A stretch of DNA of 64,000 bases, from assembly GCA_020027205.1 (NCBI GenBank), contig JAHRAQ010000012.1:1-64000 (forward strand). The letters run 5' to 3'. Below are positions 24,864 through 33,937 of this stretch, in pieces. A program made the translations under genes and the position numbers. Within the stretch, counting starts at the first letter, position 1, and each line of letters starts with the position of its first letter. Source of the DNA: Nitrospirales bacterium (lineage in GTDB: Bacteria; Nitrospirota; Nitrospiria; Nitrospirales; UBA8639). The notes below the pieces were generated by a model. It saw only the letters and a program-made list of their open reading frames with translations. It was not told the DNA's origin and searched no databases.

Positions 24864-25984
24864 GAACGCGCCTCCTGTCGAAGGCCCGGCGCCTCGTCAT
24901 CAAAATCGGCAGCAGCATTCTGGCCGCGCGGGCCGCCGGGCTGCGCCTCGACCAGATTCACCGCCTCTCCGGCGACATCGCGCAACTCACACGGGACGGC
25001 CGGGACGTGGTGCTGGTGTCGTCGGGCGCCATTGTCGCGGGCATCGAAAAACTCGGACTGACCACCTACCCGCAGACCCTTCCCCTGAAACAGGCGGCGG
25101 CCTCCGCCGGACAGAGTTACCTCCTGCGCGCCTATGAAAACAGTTTTCAGGACACCGGGCAGCGCATCGCCCAGGTGCTGCTCACCCACCAGGACCTGGC
25201 CGACCGCAAACGGTTTCTCAACGCGCGGCACACGCTCACCACGCTGCTCGGCCTGGGCGTCATTCCCGTCATCAATGAAAACGACGCGGTCTCGGTGGAG
25301 GAAATTCGTTTCGGCGACAACGACACCCTCGCGGCGCAGGTGGCTCATCTGGTGGACGCCGACCTGCTGCTGATTCTGTCGGACGTGGACGGGTTGTTCA
25401 CGCGGGACCCCCGGCGCCACCCCGACGCCGCGCTCATCGGCGAAGTGACGGACATCACGCCGGAGATCGAACAAGGCGCGGGCCGCTCCCGCAGCCAGGA
25501 CAGCCGCGGCGGCATGATGACAAAAATCGAAGCCGCCAAACTCGTCGGCCGGTTCGGCATCCCGACGCTCCTGCTGAACGGCGACACGCCGGGCCTGCTG
25601 CCGCGCGTCTTCGCGGGCGGCGACGGCGGCACCCTGTTCATGCCGACGGGAGAAAAACGGCACAGCCGCAAACACTGGATTGCCGGCACGCTGCGGGCCA
25701 AGGGGCAACTCATTCTGGACGCCGGCGCCGTGGACGCGCTCGCCCACCGGGGCAAAAGTCTGCTGCCGTCCGGGATTCTCGAAGTGAAGGGCGCGTTCGT
25801 GCCCGGCGACCCGGTGTCCTGCATCGATACGGACGGCAACGAGTTTGCCAAAGGACTGGTGAACATGTCCTCGGATGTCGTGGCGGCCATCAAGGGGCGG
25901 CGCACGCAGGATATTCACCGTGAGTTGGGCGCGCAGGACTACGAAGAGGTCATCCACCGGGACAACCTGGCGCTGCTCCTGTGA
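24860..25984 (+). CDS. proB: Glutamate 5-kinase
   Basis: A 374-residue first enzyme of proline biosynthesis, phosphorylating glutamate. The amino-acid-kinase domain (VIKIGSSIL, LVSSGAI, NENDAVS, LSDVDGLFT) is followed by a C-terminal PUA domain (about 280-374). The ATG at 24860 overlaps the obgE stop. proA is not in the window. Confidence 0.96.
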   Translation: MRTRLLSKARRLVIKIGSSILAARAAGLRLDQIHRLSGDIAQLTRDGRDVVLVSSGAIVAGIEKLGLTTYPQTLPLKQAAASAGQSYLLRAYENSFQDTGQRIAQVLLTHQDLADRKRFLNARHTLTTLLGLGVIPVINENDAVSVEEIRFGDNDTLAAQVAHLVDADLLLILSDVDGLFTRDPRRHPDAALIGEVTDITPEIEQGAGRSRSQDSRGGMMTKIEAAKLVGRFGIPTLLLNGDTPGLLPRVFAGGDGGTLFMPTGEKRHSRKHWIAGTLRAKGQLILDAGAVDALAHRGKSLLPSGILEVKGAFVPGDPVSCIDTDGNEFAKGLVNMSSDVVAAIKGRRTQDIHRELGAQDYEEVIHRDNLALLL

Positions 25985-26034
25985 CGCGCCGCCCCGGCCC
26001 CGTTCGTCATCACGCGGTGAACGATTCCCCACCC

Positions 26035-26700
26035 ATGCGCACCGGCTTGCTGGGCGGCGCCTTCAACCCCGTGCATCGGGGCCATCTGGCCATGGCCGTC
26101 CACGCGCAAGAGGCGCTGGCCCTCGACCGGATTCTCTTCCTGCCGTCGGGAGACCGCCCGCCGCACAAGGCCGGCGCCGACCTGGCCCCGGCGCACCACC
26201 GGCTGGCCATGGTCGAGTGCGCCATTGCGGATGCGCCGACCTTCACCGCCACCGACATGGAAACCGCCGCGCCGGGCACGTCCTATACCGTCGACACCAT
26301 CCGCGCCCTGCGGCGCACCGTGCGGGGGGAACTCTGGTTTCTCATCGGCCTTGACGCCTTTCTTGAAATGGCCGGTTGGAAATCGGTCGAGACGCTGGTC
26401 TCGTCGACCAATGTACTTGTGCAGTCGCGGCCGCCGGCGCGATTTTCCCAGGCGGCGTCGCTGCCGTTCCTGCCCGCGCCGCCCGCCGGCCACCTGGCGC
26501 AACTGGACGACGGCACGCGCCGGCGCGTGGAATTGCGCACCGGCGCCGGCACCGTGATTACGCTGTTGCGAATGCCCCCCTGTCCGGTGTCCGCGTCCGC
26601 CGTTCGCGCGCGCCTCCGGGAGGGCACGGACGTGGCCGACTGGTTGCCGTCCCCGGTGCATTCTTATATACTGCGCCACCGCCTGTACGGGGCGCGGTAA
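26035..26700 (+). CDS. nadD: Nicotinate-nucleotide adenylyltransferase
   Basis: A 221-residue enzyme converting nicotinate mononucleotide and ATP to deamido-NAD. The nucleotidyltransferase motif GGAFNPVHRGHL is near the start, and VSASAVRARL (ISSTxxR equivalent) is near residue 195. The ATG at 26035 places the conserved strand at the N terminus. It lies 50 bases after proB. Confidence 0.94.
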   Translation: MRTGLLGGAFNPVHRGHLAMAVHAQEALALDRILFLPSGDRPPHKAGADLAPAHHRLAMVECAIADAPTFTATDMETAAPGTSYTVDTIRALRRTVRGELWFLIGLDAFLEMAGWKSVETLVSSTNVLVQSRPPARFSQAASLPFLPAPPAGHLAQLDDGTRRRVELRTGAGTVITLLRMPPCPVSASAVRARLREGTDVADWLPSPVHSYILRHRLYGAR

Positions 26701-26711
26701 GGAGACACCGG

Positions 26712-27194
26712 ATTTCAGACGTTAAAGACAAAGCGCTGGCCATCGGGGGCATCGCCCTGGAGAAACAGGCCGCCGACGTCATGGTGCTGCACACGGCGGC
26801 GCTCACCTCGATTGCCGACTACCTCGTCATCGGCTCCGGCAACTCGGAACGCCACGTCAAAGCCATCGCCGAAGCGATTCGGCGGGACATGGCACAGCGC
26901 TTCGGGGAACGCGGCGCCAGAGAAGGCGAGGCGGCGGGGACGTGGGTGCTGCTTGATTACGGCGACATCGTGGTGCATATTTTCCGCGACGACGTCCGGC
27001 TGTATTATGCTCTGGAAAAAATGTGGAACGACGCGCCGCAACTCCCGCAGACCGACTATGAACCGGCCACGGCAGGCGTGGCGGCGTCACGCCCCGCGTC
27101 CGCGTCGCGCCCCGCGTCCGCCGGAGCGTCGCGTCACGCCGTCGGACACCCACCCGCCCGCGCGGCGGCGCGCGCGCAGGGAGCACGCCCATGA
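26712..27194 (+). CDS. rsfS: Ribosomal silencing factor RsfS, with a probable ATT start
   Basis: About 160 residues. The core (AIGGIALEKQAADVMVLHTA, ADYLVIGSGNSERHVKAIAE, LLDYGDIVVHIFRDDVRLYY) is RsfS/Iojap, which binds L14 and blocks subunit joining when nutrients are low. No ATG, GTG or TTG lies close upstream in frame. Instead, AAGGAG at 26699-26704 stands seven bases before ATT at 26712, which begins ISDVKDKALAIGG. ATT initiation is known for infC and pcnB. The C terminus carries a low-complexity Ala/Ser/Arg/Pro tail. The stop overlaps bioB (ATGA). Confidence 0.88.
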   Translation: MSDVKDKALAIGGIALEKQAADVMVLHTAALTSIADYLVIGSGNSERHVKAIAEAIRRDMAQRFGERGAREGEAAGTWVLLDYGDIVVHIFRDDVRLYYALEKMWNDAPQLPQTDYEPATAGVAASRPASASRPASAGASRHAVGHPPARAAARAQGARP

Positions 27195-28201
27195 CGTCAT
27201 GTGACACGACCTCTAACGCGCTCGCGGACCGGGTCTTGCAAGGCCACGCGGTCACCCGCGAGGAAGGCCGCGCGATTCTCCGCACCGAGCACGCCGGCGT
27301 ACTGCCCCTGGTCAACGCCGCGTATAAACTTCGCCACGCCTTCCGGGGCCGCCGGGTCGCCATCCAGATGTTGTTCAACGCCAAAAGCGGCGCCTGCCAG
27401 GAAGACTGTCACTACTGTTCGCAATCCAGCGTTGCCACCGGCCCCATCGACCGCTACGCGCTCGTGGCCCCGGAGGCCATGCTGGACGCCGCGCGCCGCG
27501 CGCACGCCGCCGACGCACAACGGTACTGCGTCGTCATCAGCGGCCGCACGCCACTCGACAAAGAACTCGACGACATCGCCGCCGGGGTCACGCGCATCAA
27601 ACGGGAACTGCCCTTGCAAGTCTGCTGTTCGGTGGGCCTCCTGACGGAACCGCAGGCGCGGCAACTCAAAGCCGCCGGCGTCGACCGCATCAACCACAAC
27701 CTGAACACCGGCGAAGATTTTCACCCGTCCATCTGCACCACGCACACGTACCGGGACCGGATGACCACGCTGCGGAACGCCCGCGCCGCCGGGTTGGAAT
27801 TGTGTTCCGGCGGCATCGTCGGCATGGGCGAATCCGACGACGACCTGCTGGACCTCGCCTTCGCCCTGCGCGACGTGGCGCCCGACTCCATCCCGCTCAA
27901 CATGCTCCATCCCATGCCCGGCACCCCCCTCGCCGACGCCGCGCACCTCACCCCGTCACGGTGCCTCATCATCCTGTGCCTCTTCCGTTTCATCCATCCC
28001 ACACGCGAACTCCGCGCCGCCGGCGGCCGCGAATTCAACCTGCGCTCCCTGCAACCCCTGGCCCTCTACGTCGCCGACTCCCTCTTCGTCAACGGCTACC
28101 TCACCACCCCCGGCCAACCCGCCGACGAAGTGCGGCAAATGATCGAAGACCTGGGCTTCGAAGTCGCAACAGAAAATCCCGCACCGGCCTGCCAAACCTG
28201 A
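27191..28201 (+). CDS. bioB: Biotin synthase
   Basis: A 336-residue radical SAM enzyme that inserts sulfur into dethiobiotin. The 4Fe-4S motif is Cys69-x3-Cys73-x2-Cys76 (GACQEDCHYCSQS); further conserved CCSVG, NHNLNT and a late GGREFNLRSLQPLAL are present. The ATG overlaps the rsfS stop. A second, diverged copy of its last ~30 codons is found at about 29839. The rest of biotin synthesis is not in the window. Confidence 0.96.
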   Translation: MTSCDTTSNALADRVLQGHAVTREEGRAILRTEHAGVLPLVNAAYKLRHAFRGRRVAIQMLFNAKSGACQEDCHYCSQSSVATGPIDRYALVAPEAMLDAARRAHAADAQRYCVVISGRTPLDKELDDIAAGVTRIKRELPLQVCCSVGLLTEPQARQLKAAGVDRINHNLNTGEDFHPSICTTHTYRDRMTTLRNARAAGLELCSGGIVGMGESDDDLLDLAFALRDVAPDSIPLNMLHPMPGTPLADAAHLTPSRCLIILCLFRFIHPTRELRAAGGREFNLRSLQPLALYVADSLFVNGYLTTPGQPADEVRQMIEDLGFEVATENPAPACQT

Positions 28202-28402
28202 CACCCGTCATTCTCTTCCCGTCATTCCTCCCTCCGTCATTCCCGACATTAGTAATCGGGAATCCATCCTTCTGTTTTTGTTCTTGTCCTTGTCCTTCCC
28301 CTCCGTCATTCCGCACCACCGACACACGAAGACAGGGCAAAGAAAAACAAGATGGATTCCCGCCTACTGACAGCGGGAATGACAGAGAGGATGGAACGGA
28401 CA
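28101..28402 (+). repeat. Duplicated bioB 3' end plus downstream repeats, copy 1
   Basis: From TCACCACCCCCGGCCAACCC onward this stretch is repeated, with roughly one base in five changed, at 29839-30168. It covers the last ~33 codons of bioB, the stop, and the following forward and reversed hairpin repeats, including CACACGAAGACAGGGCAAAG. Copy 1 retains the working bioB end. More family A sequence continues to about 28525; from there to 28690 nothing is recognised. Confidence 0.85.
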
Positions 28403-28690
28403 CGACGACTTCCTCTTTCCGTCACTCTCTTTCCGTCACTCTCTTTCCGTCATTCCCGACATTAGTAATCGGGAATCCATCCTTCTGTTGTACTATTCCG
28501 AATGGGACGAAGAAAGATAGATTCCCGCCAGGAAATCGGGGGAACAGCCTGCCCTCGCCATTCTAATCGGGAGACAGACGTGATAGCATGACGGACACGG
28601 CGAGGACGTTGATTTTTCCAAGGGTCAATGTCCTCTTGTTATTGCTACATTGACTTGCTCCGAAGCAGCACGATTCACAAACCCTCAATC

Positions 28691-29810
28691 ATGAATCCAA
28701 GAAGAAAAATCATTGTTGCATTTGTGTCCGCGGCAGTCATCATAGTCATCGCCCTCACATATCAGGAGGAAATTTCTGAATCCTCCCTGGTACGGGCCAT
28801 CTACTATAAGACGGTCCGACAGTATCACCGCGTCAAATACCACGTATCAGGAAAATACCAACCCAGCTACTATGTGCCGGGGCGCGGCACTATCATCACA
28901 AGCAGGTTTACACCCGAACCGGACATACACATTTCAGGCACAACGGCATTTGAAGCCATATATTTTGCCGACGACATTGGGGCGCAGGTTTCCAAAATCG
29001 ATAACCGGGGGAATGTTCTGTGGCAATTTCAGGGAAACGATAAGACTCGTTCTTTATTCCGCCACAAAAATCAAATTGGATTTGTCGATGGAGAGCAAAT
29101 CAAGTTCGTGGATTCAACGTACGGCGTTCTTGCCAATAGGATGACCCCCGGCATAGGAAGACTTTCCTGCGCTCACATCACCCCCCCCCCACATTTTTCT
29201 TTGCGGGAGTTCCCCAAAATCAAACAATATCTGGCAGGTGGACTTAACCAACGGAACAAAAAAACAACTGGACTTCATCGCCGCGTCATCTGCGCGAGAT
29301 CTTGACGTCCGGCCGGATACGCTGGCCATCGCAGATACATTCGGGCACAAAGTAACTCTTTATAACAGGGAGACTGGTGTGGCGTTCGCCTCCATTGAAG
29401 AGTACTTTCCCAACAAAGTTCATTTTCTTTCCGGTACTGATCTGTTAATTCTCGGAGAACATTCAAACAGACTATCGATCTGGGATTTCAAGAAAAATAC
29501 AACCAAGTTCATTTTTGGCCACGATTCGGGGAATCTGAAGACAAATTTCCACATTGCGTCATGGATCAAAGCCGAACAATCGCTGGCGTTGCACGCAAAC
29601 AAAAGTTTTATCAAGACGTCGCCTTCAAAGGCATCCTTATCTTTCTCTGGCACAAAGACACTTTACTCACCAAACTCTTTTGTGGTCTTCAACAAACAAA
29701 TATTTATCGCCGACACCGACAACCATCGCATCATTGCGATCAACACAACAGGAGACATAACAACGATTATCAGCGGCACCACCAATCCGGTCTCCCTGAT
29801 TGTTGAGTAG
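28691..29810 (+). pseudogene. Beta-propeller-like membrane-anchored protein, frame broken at a C10 run
   Basis: Starts MNPRRKIIVAFVSAAVIIVI, one N-terminal membrane helix, then an extracytoplasmic part with repeated strand patterns (DIGAQVSKIDNRGNVLWQF, DTFGHKVTLYNRETG, DNHRIIAINTTGDI) like NHL or PQQ propeller blades. The frame shifts at a run of ten C at 29181-29190. Removing one C joins both halves into about 373 residues (TPPHIFLCGSSPK, NNIWQVDLTNGTKKQL). This could be phase variation, a recent null mutation or a homopolymer error. The gene is much AT-richer than its neighbours. Function unknown. Confidence 0.7.
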
Positions 29811-29838
29811 GGGCATCGCGTTGACACATCCTTCAATT

Positions 29839-30168
29839 TCACCGCCGGCGGCCAACCCGCCAATGAAGTCCTGCGGATGATTGAAGCCCTGGGATTTGAG
29901 GTGGCAACGGAAAATCCCGCGCCCGCCTGCCGAACCTGACGCCCGTCATTCTCTTTCCGTCATTCCTCCCTCCGTCATTCCCTCTCCGTCATTCCCGACA
30001 TTTTTAATCGGGAATCCATCCTTCTGTTCTTGTCCTTCTGTTCTTGTCCTTCTGTTCTTGTTCTTGTCCTTCCCCTCCGTCATTCCGCGCCACCGACACA
30101 CGAAGACAGGGCAAAGAAAAAACAAGATGGATTCCCGATTACTAATGTCGGGAATGACGGAGGGGACA
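29839..30168 (+). repeat. Duplicated bioB 3' end plus downstream repeats, copy 2
   Basis: Still encodes GQPANEVLRMIEALGFEVA and the end APACRT, matching the end of BioB (GQPADEVRQMIEDLGFEVA), but without the rest of the gene. It then repeats the same order of hairpin modules found after copy 1, including the CTTCTGTTCTTGTC tracts and CACACGAAGACAGGG. The order of conserved stop codon and modules shows common origin. A CGCCTTCGCGGGAATG hairpin follows at about 30185-30208. Confidence 0.85.
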
Positions 30169-30214
30169 GGCGAAAGCGTCGAGAGGATTCCCGCCTTCGC
30201 GGGAATGACAAAAC

Positions 30215-32986
30215 TCACTCCTCCCGCAACCCCTCCGCGATGGCGCCGCGCGTGGCCCAGCGTGCCGGCAGCCAGCCTGCCGCCAGCGAGGTGACGGCGG
30301 CGATGAGCACGGCGGTCAGGATGGGGTGCGCGGGCACCGTCATCTGAATCGTCCAGCCGAAGGACTGTTTGTTGATGACGTAAATCAGCAACGCCGCCAG
30401 CAGCACGCCGCCGAGCAGTCCGAGCGCCAGCCCCACCACGCCAAGACAGAGCGACTCCCGCAGCACCAGCCCGCGCACCTGCCCGCGACCGGCGCCGATG
30501 GCGCGGAACGTCGCCAACTCGCGGCGGCGTTCCAGCACCGTCGTCAGCAGCGTGTTCATAATGCCGAGCAGTCCCACGACCACCGCCACCGCTTCCAGGC
30601 CGTGCGTCAATCGAAAGGTGCGGTCAAACACGGCCAGCACGTCCGCCCGCAGTTCGTGATTGGCGACCACCACCACGGCCGGCGCCGCCGGTGTCACCGG
30701 TGCCGACGATGTTGATGTCGCCGATGTCACCGATGCTGCCGACGTCGGCGTCACCGCCGATGCCACCACCGCCGACGTCACCGCCGGCGCCACCGCCAAC
30801 GCATCCCGCAACTCACGCCGGACGCGCATCGGATTCGCCTCCGGCGCGAGATACACCCCCAGCACCGTCGCGGTCTCATCCCCCCACCACGTTCGATAGA
30901 GCGACCGGTCGATCACCACCTTGCCGCCGTCCGTCGCGTAATCATAAAAGACGCCGACCACAGTGACGTCCCTGCGCCCGGCCGCCGTCGGCAACGTCAA
31001 CTCGTCACCGACGCCCACGCCCAGCCGCCGCGCCAGCACTTCCGACACCACCGCCCCCCGCTCCGCCACGGCGCGTCGAAGACGGCGTGACGAATCGCCG
31101 TTCACAAACAGGTACCGACTGCGTTCCGCGTGCAGGGCAAGGTCCCGCGCCACCAGCCAGACCTGCGCGTCGCCGACCTGAATGCGCGCCTGCCGGTAGG
31201 GATCGACCGCCGCCACGCCCGGCACGGCGCCGGCGCGTTGCATCACGTCCGGCGGCAACCCGCGCGCCGCGTCGAGTTGATGCGCGTCCAGCAACGCCGC
31301 GTGCGGCGCCACGATGAAATCCGCCATGAAGGTTTGATCGATCCACCGTTCGACGGTGTCGCGAAAACTCGCCACCATCACGCCCACGCCCACCACGATG
31401 GCGATGCCCACCATGAACGCCGACAGCGTGACACAGTTGCGCGCCGGCGACGCGGCAATCTGGTCGACGGCCAGCCGCACGCCGGACGACGCGGGCGCGC
31501 ACGCCGACGTCACCGCGCCCAGCACATACAGACCCAGCGGCGCCAGCAACGCGCATCCCAGCAGCACACAAAACGCCGCGGCATACCCGAACACCGGCAA
31601 CCCGTTCACCGGCCCCGGCAGGGACAACAACCCCGCCGCGCCCAGCGCCGCCAAAGCCGCCGCCGTCCAGCGAAGCGGCAGGCCGTCGTGCCGACGAAGC
31701 GCGTCGTATTGAAGCGACGAGCCGTCATGCCGGCACGGTGCGTCGTATTGAAGCGGCGGGCCGTCGTGTCGGCACGGCGCGTCATATTGACCGGGCGCCA
31801 GCGCGCGCGCCGGCGCGGTTCGACTCGCTTCCCGGCACGGCCCCAACGCCCCGACCACGGACAGCGCCATGCCCAGCAGACAACCGCCCGCCGCCACCGA
31901 CAGGCTGAACGCCGGCACACCCGACGTCTCCATGCCGTAGAGTTCGGTCACCGTTTCGGCTTCAATCGCCACCAACCAATGCGCCAACCCGCTCCCCAAC
32001 GCCGCCCCCAGCGCGCCGCCGACGGCGCCGACGAGCACCGCCTCGCCCAGAAACACCAGGCCGATCTGCCCCCGCCGCATCCCGATCGCGCGCAACATGC
32101 CGATCTCCCGTCGAGACTGCGCCACGGAAAAGCCGACGGCGTTGTACACCAGAAACATGCCGACCAACAGCCCGACGGCGCTCAACGCGGTCAGGTTCAA
32201 CTGAAACGACGTCAGCATGTGCCGCACCGGCCCGTGACGCTGCGACGACCGGCTGACCAGCACGGACGGCCCCAGACGCTCGCGCAAGTCGCGCATCACG
32301 CGATCCACCGGCACGCCGGGAGCCGTCACCAGATCCACCCCGTCGAGGTGCCCCAGCCGCGCAAAACGCACCTGGGCCGCGGCCATGTCCATCACCGCCG
32401 CGTCCCCCCGCCCGGCGCGCGCGGACGACGGCCACACGCCGCGCACCGTCGCGTCGAAGTGACGGGAATCGACGCGCACCGTCACGCGGTCGCCGCGACC
32501 GACGCCCAGACTCGCGGCCAGGTCACGGCCCAGAAATATCGCGTCGTCATCGAGCAGCGCGGTCAGCGCGGCGTCGTCGCGCAGAGACGCCGGACGGGGC
32601 GAATCTCCCGCCGACCAGCCGGCCGAATCCAGCACGTCCAGCCCCAGCGCCAGCGCCGGCCGGGCGGTCCCGCCGTCCGTTTCGAACATGACCGACTGGG
32701 CGATGAAGGGATGCGCACCGCGGACGTCCGGGTGCGTCCGAATCCGTGCAAGAAGTCGTTCGTCCAGCCGCCCGTCGGCGCCGGCGAGATGAATGGCGGC
32801 CTCGCCCGCCACGCGCGTCACGCTGCGCTGAAACGCCTCGAAGACCGTGCGGTTCGCCAGCGACATGCCCAACGTCGCCGCCACGCCGATGCCGACGCCC
32901 GCCACCGTCAGCGCGGTGCGAAGCGGCCGGCTCGTCACATGCCCGACGGCGAGCGACACAAAGACACACAGGCGGTTGAACAACAT
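30215..32986 (-). CDS. FtsX-family ABC transporter permease, two-domain
   Basis: A 923-residue polytopic membrane protein with two FtsX/MacB-type permease units. An N-terminal helix (about 20-45) is followed by a large periplasmic domain and three helices (about 265-395). Then comes a second helix near 435-490, another periplasmic domain and the last three helices (about 790-910; GLLGIMNTLLTTVLERRRELAT is partly visible). It should act with an ABC ATPase in lipoprotein or lipid export; the ATPase at 34873 is the likely partner. Between the units lie three 13-residue repeats (QYDAPCRHDGPPL), and a Val/Thr/Ala-rich low-complexity stretch sits near residue 740-770. Confidence 0.9.
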   Translation of the reverse strand: MLFNRLCVFVSLAVGHVTSRPLRTALTVAGVGIGVAATLGMSLANRTVFEAFQRSVTRVAGEAAIHLAGADGRLDERLLARIRTHPDVRGAHPFIAQSVMFETDGGTARPALALGLDVLDSAGWSAGDSPRPASLRDDAALTALLDDDAIFLGRDLAASLGVGRGDRVTVRVDSRHFDATVRGVWPSSARAGRGDAAVMDMAAAQVRFARLGHLDGVDLVTAPGVPVDRVMRDLRERLGPSVLVSRSSQRHGPVRHMLTSFQLNLTALSAVGLLVGMFLVYNAVGFSVAQSRREIGMLRAIGMRRGQIGLVFLGEAVLVGAVGGALGAALGSGLAHWLVAIEAETVTELYGMETSGVPAFSLSVAAGGCLLGMALSVVGALGPCREASRTAPARALAPGQYDAPCRHDGPPLQYDAPCRHDGSSLQYDALRRHDGLPLRWTAAALAALGAAGLLSLPGPVNGLPVFGYAAAFCVLLGCALLAPLGLYVLGAVTSACAPASSGVRLAVDQIAASPARNCVTLSAFMVGIAIVVGVGVMVASFRDTVERWIDQTFMADFIVAPHAALLDAHQLDAARGLPPDVMQRAGAVPGVAAVDPYRQARIQVGDAQVWLVARDLALHAERSRYLFVNGDSSRRLRRAVAERGAVVSEVLARRLGVGVGDELTLPTAAGRRDVTVVGVFYDYATDGGKVVIDRSLYRTWWGDETATVLGVYLAPEANPMRVRRELRDALAVAPAVTSAVVASAVTPTSAASVTSATSTSSAPVTPAAPAVVVVANHELRADVLAVFDRTFRLTHGLEAVAVVVGLLGIMNTLLTTVLERRRELATFRAIGAGRGQVRGLVLRESLCLGVVGLALGLLGGVLLAALLIYVINKQSFGWTIQMTVPAHPILTAVLIAAVTSLAAGWLPARWATRGAIAEGLREE
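31673..31789 (-). repeat. Three tandem 39-base units inside the permease gene
   Basis: Three direct copies (31673-31711, 31712-31750, 31751-31789), each encoding QYDAxxRHDGxxL. Being a multiple of three, gain or loss of units keeps the frame. The segment falls in the linker between the two FtsX units. Confidence 0.9.
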
Positions 32987-33124
32987 TTGTTTCCCGAAAT
33001 GGCGTTATGGTACGGTGCGACACGCTGGAGGGCGCGCGAAAAAAATCCGCGAGACACAATCCGTCCGGGACGTACGCTCGTCGCCGCATGACGGTGTGCC
33101 GCCGGCTTCGAGAGCGATGATCCG

Positions 33125-33547
33125 ATGCGTCACGCGACGGTCTTTCTGGGCACGGCGGCCTACACGGCGGGCACATTGACGCTGGCCGTGCTGTGGCACA
33201 TCGTGCTGTTTGAGGAGCGTTACCGGCATTTTGGCTATTTTGACGGCGAGCCGGACTTCGCGCTGGGCGCCATCAGCGTGGTCATTCAGGGAGCGGCGCT
33301 GTCCTGGCTGTATCCGCGCGTCAGGCTGGGACGCCGCGTATCCGGCGTGGCGCACGGCCTTCGATATGCGTTGCTGATCGGGGTGTTCTTCTGGACGTCG
33401 CATGTACTGGCCTTTGTCGCCAAACAGCACGTCAACGACGCGGGGATGTTTGTCATGATGGAGACCGTCTACCTCATCCTGCAATTCGGCCTTTACGGAA
33501 TCGCCATCGGTCGCATCGGCCTGATGGACAAGGCGGCCTGTCCATGA
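33125..33547 (+). CDS. Small conserved membrane protein, four helices
   Basis: A 140-residue hydrophobic protein with about four membrane helices (8-30, 48-70, 85-105, 113-135) and a conserved-looking ERYRHFGYFDGEPDF loop after the first. No catalytic residues are recognised. It is divergent from the FtsX permease gene and is followed 10 bases later by a LuxR-type regulator gene. Confidence 0.75.
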   Translation: MRHATVFLGTAAYTAGTLTLAVLWHIVLFEERYRHFGYFDGEPDFALGAISVVIQGAALSWLYPRVRLGRRVSGVAHGLRYALLIGVFFWTSHVLAFVAKQHVNDAGMFVMMETVYLILQFGLYGIAIGRIGLMDKAACP

Positions 33548-33557
33548 CGTCCCCGAC

Positions 33558-33905
33558 GTGCGCATCGCCGGACGCGGCGCGCAGGGGGCGGGCGTGACGG
33601 CCAAATCCGGGGCGGACGTTCGCCACGCCCGGCGCCGCGCCGCGCCGGCCCCGCGGCGGGTCAGGGACGCGGACCGGGCCGACGAGGCCCTCCTGCTGAC
33701 CGCCCGTCAAAAAGAAGTGCTGCGCCTCGTGGCCCAGGGCCACACGAACCGGGAAATCGCCGACCAACTGGACATCAGCGTGCGCACCGTGGAAGTCCAC
33801 CGGTTTAATCTGATGCGGCGGCTTCGCGTGCGCAACGTGGCCCAACTCCTCCGTCAGGGCATGCTCCTGCGCCTGATTCCAAAACAGGCCGCGTCCAACC
33901 GGTAG
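33558..33905 (+). CDS. LuxR-type (GerE) DNA-binding protein
   Basis: A 115-residue protein, or ~103 if translation starts at the in-frame GTG at 33594. The N-terminal half is Arg/Ala-rich with no receiver domain. The C-terminal half is a complete GerE helix-turn-helix (LTARQKEVLRLVAQGHTNRE, TVEVHRFNLMRRL). A stand-alone GerE protein may bind DNA constitutively or respond to a partner. It follows the small membrane protein gene closely, which could be that partner; this is inference. Confidence 0.85.
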   Translation: MRIAGRGAQGAGVTAKSGADVRHARRRAAPAPRRVRDADRADEALLLTARQKEVLRLVAQGHTNREIADQLDISVRTVEVHRFNLMRRLRVRNVAQLLRQGMLLRLIPKQAASNR

Positions 33906-33937
33906 CGCCGGCCGCCTCGCGGGACGTCCGGCCGGCG

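Noticed and set aside
31130-33091. A 653-codon plus-strand open frame across the permease gene
   Set aside because: It is a His/Arg/Gln-rich shadow of the FtsX permease, whose helices and repeats are clear on the minus strand.
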